Part shown: positions 57,975 through 64,000 of the stretch, piece after piece | Position numbering within the stretch: position 1 is the stretch's first letter | Layout: the number at the start of each line of letters is the position of its first letter | From: Morchella semilibera | Taxonomy: Eukaryota; Ascomycota; Pezizomycetes; Pezizales; Morchellaceae | DNA length: 64,000 bases | Reading direction: 5' to 3' | Assembly: GCA_009192285.1 (NCBI GenBank) | Contig: CM018608.1 | Location: 1,010,201-1,074,200, forward strand | Notes under the pieces: generated by a model | Seen by the model: only the letters and a program-made list of their open reading frames with translations | What the model was told of the DNA's origin: nothing | Databases searched by the model: none | Translations under genes and position numbers: made by a program

Positions 57975-58208
57975 ATGTCATCCCGCGAAGGCCGTCAGTC
58001 ACCTCCCCCCGAGTCGCAGTCCGGAAGACAGTTGAACGATCCCCCAGCTGATGGGAAGGCTCAGGCCGCCCCGTCGAAAGATTTCTCGAAGAACAAGAGC
58101 GAGCAAACGAAGGAACATGGCTTGAGCTCGAACCCAGAGGGGCCGTTGGATAAACAGGCTGAATTGAAGGCTAGCAAGCCAGGTGAAAGGAGCATGGATG
58201 GATTGTAA
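57975..58208 (+). CDS. Small hydrophilic, probably disordered protein
   Basis: A single exon of 77 codons starting MSSREGRQSPPPESQSG, rich in Ser, Pro, Lys, Glu, Gln and Gly, with no hydrophobic segment. The middle reads DPPADGKAQAAPSKDF and the end SNPEGPLDKQAELKASKPGE. I remember small conserved fungal proteins with the same REGRQSPPPE start and SNPxGPL motif, but they have no assigned function. The highly hydrophilic composition resembles stress-induced protectants. The CRE plus TATA promoter just upstream fits stress-inducible expression. Leader sequence is CTC-rich. Confidence 0.8.
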   Translation: MSSREGRQSPPPESQSGRQLNDPPADGKAQAAPSKDFSKNKSEQTKEHGLSSNPEGPLDKQAELKASKPGERSMDGL

Positions 58209-59910
58209 GGATTGGGTCGAGGGATGGTTTTTTTTTTTGTAATCTTTCTTTTGTTGTTATCGAATCAAATGTCATGAGAGGCCTTTAGTCGAGATTGTGG
58301 CTTGTTTATTTAGGTTGAACTTCTACCACGTCGTTTTGATATATACCTAAGTGATTTACTTTCTGTAATGCACACTTAAACCTCAATAAAGATTGCGACA
58401 TCTTACGACCGATTATAACCTAACTAACCCTAACTAAACCCTAACTAAACCCTAACATAGGTGGACATAAACTATGTGTAACTTGGAATAAGTACAATTG
58501 ATAATCATATAAGATTAAAGATGAAGTGAATACAGACACTGGCAATTACTTCATGGCGGGTAGATTGTGACGTATCTGGAAGCAACTGCACCAGTAGCCG
58601 AGTGAGAAACCATGACTCCTACCAACACCAACCCATCTTGATCTACAGCCCTACCACTACATGTAGTCGCACAATATATCCAGCATATACTTTTCGGAGC
58701 AAATAATTAAGATAAGTGTGTAACTTGCTCGCGGATCGCTATCTTTAGGTGTACAATTGGCAGCATAAGAACCAGAAAACGCAATTACTCAGGGCAAGGA
58801 TAGTATGTATGGACTGACGATGATCTCTCCTACAAACCACCCCTGTTTCTGTCACTTGCATTTTCTGGTTCGTATGCTGGTAGACGAGTATTGTTTACTT
58901 ATATTACAGTGCGTCGATCACCTTTTCCTGGTGCAACAAATAATTCGAGACGGCCAGGGGTTTAGAGAATTTTATACCAAATCGACTCGCCTACCCAGCG
59001 TCGTAGGGCTTAAAAGAGCTTTCTAAAAATTCTGTTCGATAGTGAACACGTGACCAATGTGTTGTTCTGTGTTGTTCAAAAGAAGGGATGCAGTTGATCA
59101 TAAATGAAATTTCGGACAGTAGATTTTGCTCGATGGGTATGTGCATCACCAAGACCAAATATTTAAAATAGTACCCATACCTGCATGCTACATGTTAAGT
59201 GCATGTAGGTACGGCTCATATAAATCTAAGGCTCCTCGGCGCATTCATTTATCTTTTATTCGCGACCCAATAGGGCTAATCCATGTCATGAAATGCCCAC
59301 GAGCTCGGGAAAAGTGGAAAACGCAAAGAAAAAAAAAACGCCTACACGCGATGAGCATCATTACAGGTATTTCCCGAAAGTTGCGTACAGCTACGTACTG
59401 TATGCATCCAGAGGCTACATTGTCTCAGTTGGCTAGGAAGTTTCAGGTCTTCTTGGTGGTTTTATTTCTTTTTTTTTGACAGGTGTTTTGCCGCCTCTAC
59501 GAGCTACCCTATGAAGTCCGAGGAGGGCGTGATTTAGTGCGGAGTTCTCTTTACCCTGTCATGAATACAACAAGAATTGGCCTCTGTGGTTGGCTGATTC
59601 CCACTTTATCTTTCAGTGTTATGTGGTAGGTTGGTGAATGAGATCATCTCTTGAGGTATTTGGTTGAAAGTAGGAACCCCGATTTTCCCCTCCCCCTCCT
59701 CACCCAGCCATCTTCTGAGACCTTGTTCACGCTCCAGCCGCCTTCCACCAAACCCTCAGATCAGCCACAACAACAGAAGCAGCGCACACCCTTAACCCAG
59801 GAACAACAACCCCCATTACCTACACATCCCATTCACATCCCAACCCAATAACAACTGTGAAGTTCCACCAAGTCTATCAGTCTGTCACAATCTTACCACA
59901 CTTGGTGATT
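58209..59910. other. Intergenic region with telomere-like and palindromic repeats
   Basis: It contains CCCTAACTAAA-type repeats at 58418-58457, a near copy of the bipartite motif at 58599-58615 (one mismatch in the first half-site) and TACATGTA at 58658-58665. About 200 bases before the Sip5-like gene are CA-rich. Short frames (73-117 codons) have no recognisable features. Confidence 0.45.
58418..58457. repeat. Interstitial telomere-like tract
   Basis: Four imperfect units of CCTAACTAA(A)CC give a CCCTAA-rich stretch on the plus strand, i.e. TTAGGG-like on the minus strand. Units are interrupted by extra TA(A) bases, so it is not a functional telomere end. It may derive from a promoter telobox cluster or an old telomere insertion. 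Confidence 0.5.
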
Positions 59911-62415
59911 ATGGGGAACGCTTCCACAAAGGAACGCTCGATGACGCCCCCGCACGGAGGCCACCATCACCTCTCGTCTACAACTCTCTCCTCGCGAAGG
60001 AACGGTGGCGGTAATAATGGTGGGCCATCGTCTTCTGGCCGTCTTTCGAGCACCCTACTCTCTAGTGGGGGCGCGGGTAGTAGCGAGAGCTACACGAGCA
60101 GGGGGAGGTCAAGACATAATCTAGAGAATTCGCTGTTTGGACTAGGCCTGACAAGTAGGGAGACAAGGGAACGAGATAGAGAGGCCGAGAAGGAAGCAAG
60201 GGAGCAAAGGAGGATAGAACGGGAAAAGGAGCGGCTGAAAGAGCGTGAGAGGAGCCTCAGGGAAGAAAGCGTAGATGGTGGGTACTTTAGATCTAATGTT
60301 CTAACAGCTATATTTGACGGCGCGGGGAATAAAAAGTGGTGGCTAATCTTATCGGATCTCGCTAGGGGGTTTCCTGGTCACGCAGGGAGTTTATACTGGT
60401 GTTGAGGACTTCAAGGATAAGATAGTTCGACATTTGATGGTACGTATATCTACCTTTAACACATGAGCCTCACTATACAGTGGCGATCAGTCACTAATGC
60501 GCCCTTTTTATTTTCGGCATAGATTGAGCGACGGCTAGCACCTTTCTTTAAGGGTCTTGACGATCACGAGTCTGGCTGGACCGATGCACAGTTGGTTGCT
60601 GCTGTCAAAGGATTGCCCATCCCTTCACCAGACGCCCAAATACACCCCGAGACAAAATCTCGATCTCCCAGTAGGGCCCCCGGCCCTTCGGACTCAGCAA
60701 ACAACCTGACCGTTCCCATAGCTTCTCGTTCGCGTGCGCAATCCTATACCTCGGAAGGTTCCAACAGGTCTGCTACCTCCACACCATCATCATTTGGATT
60801 CTCATCCAGGGCCAGGGCCAAGACTTTATCGATATCAGCTCCGCGAAATCCTACACTGGCAAATACTGCTGGTCCCGCCGAGATTAATGAGCCTTCAAGA
60901 ACAGTCGATGGTCGCCCTATAGAGGCCGTACTCTATCAGAATGCAACAGAATGCCCAATTTGCTTTCTGTATTACCCACCGTATTTGAATAAAACAAGGT
61001 GTTGCGACCAGGATATTTGCTCAGAATGTTTTGTTCAGATCAAGAGACCAGATCCTCATCATCCAGAACACCATGAGGGTGATCAGCCAGCGACATCCGA
61101 TGAAAACGCTTTGACAGGTACGGCAGATCAACTCATTTCCGAACCAGCAACCTGCCCATTCTGCGTGGAGCCAGAGTTCGGTGTTATATACACACCACCG
61201 CCATTCAGGCGGGGTCTGATGTTTGCCAATTCTCAATCTCCAAACCCAATACCGTCTCCAATGAACTTTGGGTCTGCTGATGGATCATCTCCGTCCCTAC
61301 CGGGCCATTACTCGGGGACGCCGCCATCTTTTCCGTCAAGTCCAATCACACCTACCGGAAAGCGACGGTTGGCGTTGGGTGTAAATAGTCCCGAAGTTGT
61401 TACAACTGACCGTATCCGACCCGATTGGGCCCAGAAGCTTGCCACAGCGCGCTCACAGGCTGCCAGACGAGCAGCAGCGGCAACTGCTTTACATACTGCA
61501 GCTTATCTTATGGGGCCTCACAATCCACCAGCCAGCTCAAGCAGTACCGGCGGTGGGTTTTCATCACGGCGGTTAATCAGAAGAGCTGTACGTGATGGGG
61601 GAGGTAATAACAATGGGGGAGCAGAAAGTGATACCCCTTCGCCCGCCCAAAGCGGAACTGGCACCCCTAGAGATGGCCACCATGGCGCTGGAGGATTGAC
61701 TAGCCTGGCAAGCTTTACGGAAAGATTAACAGGCTCGGGGGGGCCGCGAGATGGATCCACATTAGGACCCTCAAATGCCCACCGTGATAACAGTTTATTC
61801 AATGAGCGAAGAAGTCGTGTGATTGATCTGGAGGAAATGATGTTGATGGAGGCCATTCGTCTTTCCCTTGCAGAAGAGGAAGAACGTAAACGAAAAGTCG
61901 AGCTCGAAGAGCAGAAAAAACGTCTTGCCGCCCCTAGCATGTCTACTAGAAACGGATCAAATCTCTCCCTTGCTAGTAGCAGCGGTAGCGTCGAAGGTAA
62001 GGGTAAAAGTGTCGACCGATCTTTATATCCGCAGACCAGCGCTACTGGAGCTTCATCTTCTTCAGCAGTAACTAGCAACTCTCGCCCACAGCTCACCGGT
62101 GGGGGATCAGGATCCGGATCAGGAGCTAGTGATACGAGTAGCTTTAGGACAGCGAGCGATGACGAAGGGATGGCCTCCGAAAATGCGGGGAGTGGAACGG
62201 AGACAATGTTCAACTTTCGTAGTTTGGCAGAGATGATTGTTGAGGAGGAGGGGGGGAGGGTTAACCTTGACGGACAAGGTGAATTTGTAGGAGTGTCGAG
62301 GGACAATGAGAGAGAGGTTAAAGAGGATGCCGAGACTGCTGAACACGTTGAGGATGTTGCCCACGATTTGAGTGGAGACGGGAAGAATGCTACTGAGAGA
62401 ACAGCCGAAGCTTAA
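59911..62415 (+). CDS. sip5: Sip5-like RING-type protein
   Basis: Exons 59911-60277, 60366-60439 and 60523-62415 give 777 residues. The start MGNASTKE is chosen because it is an N-myristoylation-type terminus like that of fungal Sip5; an in-frame ATG 54 bases upstream is less likely. A charged helix (about residues 75-120) precedes VDGGFLVTQGVYTGVEDF, created by splicing with donor GTGGGT, and then IERRLAPFFKGL. A zinc-binding RING-like region follows at about residues 291-361 (CPIC, CCDQDICSEC, CPFC). After it come VYTPPPF-type sequence, long Ser/Gly-rich regions, and a helix LEEMMLMEAIRLSLAEEEE near residue 580, which resembles a ubiquitin-interacting motif. Yeast Sip5 binds the Snf1 kinase and the Reg1/Glc7 phosphatase, so a role in glucose signalling is plausible. 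Confidence 0.9.
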
Positions 62416-63822
62416 TGGACAACAATAAACATCATGTGTTATGAGAAATGCGAAAACGATTAACGAATCTGGCGAGGAAACACCGCAAGCTGTGTGGCCT
62501 GAGTACTTTATTAGACAACTGACGAAAACGATTGCGCCTTGTGTCGGTTTCGCTATATTTTCTTACACCTGAGTATATATGAAGCGCATTTCGGAACGTA
62601 TATAAAGAAGGAACGGGGTTAAGGGATACGGAATACGGGGGACGGATGAGAGCGGAGGACCTTGGGAGATAGCTCATTGGGAAATCGGCGAGAAACGGCA
62701 GGCGTATTTTCACGGGCGCCAACGATGGTGGGTATGCATTTCCTTTTCCTTCCTTTATCTCATACCCTATAGTATTCATCTGGACTGGCTTTGGATTTAT
62801 TTTTTTCTTTTTTCGTTTGTTGGCGGGATTCATCGTATTTTAGCATTTTATTTTCCCTTCGGCTCTCCGAGTCTATTTCTTGATGCCTTTAAAGTTGTCA
62901 TCGATCTCCATAGCTTTCATTACAGATAGTTTTATACCTGCGAGTTAGGATTTGAATCTGTTGCATCAAGCGTGGGGAGGAAGCTATGCAGTAAATTAGT
63001 AGTAGATCGTTGCCCATTATGCTATGATTTCAAGCGCATTTCTCAATTAGTCTGCCTGTCTAAGCCCTTAAAGCTACTCAAGCTGCAGTATAAAAATGTG
63101 ATACCGTGCCACGTTGCACCATGCAAGCTTATCTTGACGTCTCGGCGTGCCTGTCGATCAAATTAGTAGGCTGTGAATGTGATCATCAAAGCACGCTCCC
63201 AAACCAGCTACAACGGTTCAGCCTTCACTTTTCAGGCGGCTACTACTATGTCGAGCCCAATAACGTCCAGGTCTTATGGTGAGTACTAACTTCCGGCACG
63301 ATCTCCAGGGACCACTCTTAGGCATAAAACCACATCTAGTGTAATCACCAGCCAGCAAACGGCAAATAGACGCCCTAACTAACGACGGGTCCCAAGAAAC
63401 CACGTGAATTGTCTATAGAGGGTCATCAATAAATATTCAAGTCCGTCGACGAACTTAACCACAGAGTCGAAGAATGTCCCCATTTGTTGGGGGGAGCCGC
63501 GGGGGGGGGGGTGGTTGAATGTCAAGATAGAGAACAAGTTCTTGGTTTGGGTATTCGAATAGTCACAGATCAAGACCAAGGTGACCGTCTGCGCGTGATG
63601 GTTAAGCACTCTCCTATCAGGAATAATTCTCGGTTTAAAGAGGGAGGATTGGGGGGGCGGGGAGCCATCTGGCTAAGCCTCCTGGAGCTGATAGGAACCT
63701 CAAAGCCTCGAGGAACCAGGCTCCTGGCTCGGTAGGGGGCTCTCTCGGGCTAGACACTCAAGAGGTAGGAAGGCAGAATAAACTCACCAAACATACCAAG
63801 AACAAAATAGGGTATCGCCTGG
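62416..63822. other. Intergenic DNA at the right side
   Basis: No supportable gene. Minus-strand frames up to 133 codons lack recognisable features. A pure G tract of about ten bases lies at 63501-63511. The region continues into the terminal inverted-repeat element. Confidence 0.4.
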
Positions 63823-64000
63823 TGGGCCAAAACGTGCTCAGAATCTAGTGCTTTGCAGCCCTGGCAAACTTTGGTCAAAACTTACTATTTGTGGGAGTTT
63901 CTTGTTAAAATTTTCAACTGTAGCATTACCCTATCTGGCAATGCAAGCGCCAGGTTTGTACAATATGCAAAGCACCAGATTCTGAGCATGTTTCGGCCCA
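63823..64000. mobile_element. Inverted-repeat element (MITE-like), right end at window edge
   Basis: The arms 63823-63857 and 63966-64000 are inverted copies matching at 32 of 35 positions, starting TGGGCC and sharing TGCTCAGAATCT and GTGCTTTGCA. The centre (about 108 bp) is AT-rich and non-coding. The right arm ends exactly at the window edge, so the true ends and any target duplication cannot be seen. It resembles a non-autonomous DNA transposon or a long hairpin. Confidence 0.6.

Noticed and set aside
61518-62306. A 262-codon minus-strand frame
   Set aside because: It is antisense to the Ser/Gly-rich part of the Sip5-like gene.

Overview
The window is nuclear DNA of a filamentous ascomycete (Pezizomycotina-type). 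Support: protein genes interrupted by short spliceosomal introns (about 50-140 nt, GTATGT/GTAAGT-like donors, CTAAC/CTGAC branch sites); an intron-containing tRNA; and fungal-restricted families (Pex23/Pex24-type dysferlin peroxin, DUF2458, DUF3445, BRE4-like transporter, Sip5, Vip1). A Pezizomycetes-like genome is a guess from the wide gene-poor stretches and kinase-ankyrin genes; the sequence does not prove it. Exon coordinates below were worked out by eye from frame, splice signals and remembered family motifs.

Layout. 0-10.7 kb: the 3' part or whole of an ankyrin gene at the left edge, a tRNA-Ile(UAU) gene with a 23-nt intron, then about 9 kb without a convincing protein gene but with two hairpin (MITE-like) elements. 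10.7-14.3 kb: a large membrane-anchored acidic protein with a VEEVIEVAAP decapeptide array. 14.3-22.1 kb: gene-poor, with one weak membrane ORF. 22.1-27.5 kb: a BRE4-like FUSC-family transporter and a membrane-anchored DUF3445 (haem-dependent oxidoreductase-like) protein, with a possible small membrane ORF convergent to it. 31.3-35.8 kb: a dysferlin-domain peroxin and a GH18 glycosidase, divergently arranged. 35.8-42.2 kb: gene-poor. 42.2-47.8 kb: the densest island: an 8-exon FMN-dependent 2-hydroxyacid oxidase, mitochondrial ribosomal protein mL50 (apparent 1-nt frameshift), a DUF2458 protein and a COX14-like inner-membrane protein. 50.1-53.2 kb: a protein kinase fused to ankyrin repeats, whose 3' repeats have decayed. 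54.0-58.2 kb: ribosomal protein eL13, a Vip1-type RRM protein with a cysteine-rich tail, and a small hydrophilic protein behind a CRE+TATA promoter. 59.9-62.4 kb: Sip5-like RING-type protein. The right edge holds a third inverted-repeat element.

Functionally this is a mixture of housekeeping genes (cytosolic and mitochondrial ribosome, respiratory assembly, peroxisome) and accessory genes (ankyrin, kinase-ankyrin, transporter). I see no biosynthetic cluster or operon-like logic. The two most striking signals are non-coding. One is a 17-nt bipartite motif (CGAGTGAT-N4-CATG) present in 8 exact copies plus at least 4 near copies. The other is the palindrome TACATGTA in 18 exact copies. Both lie only in gene-poor DNA and are far above chance.
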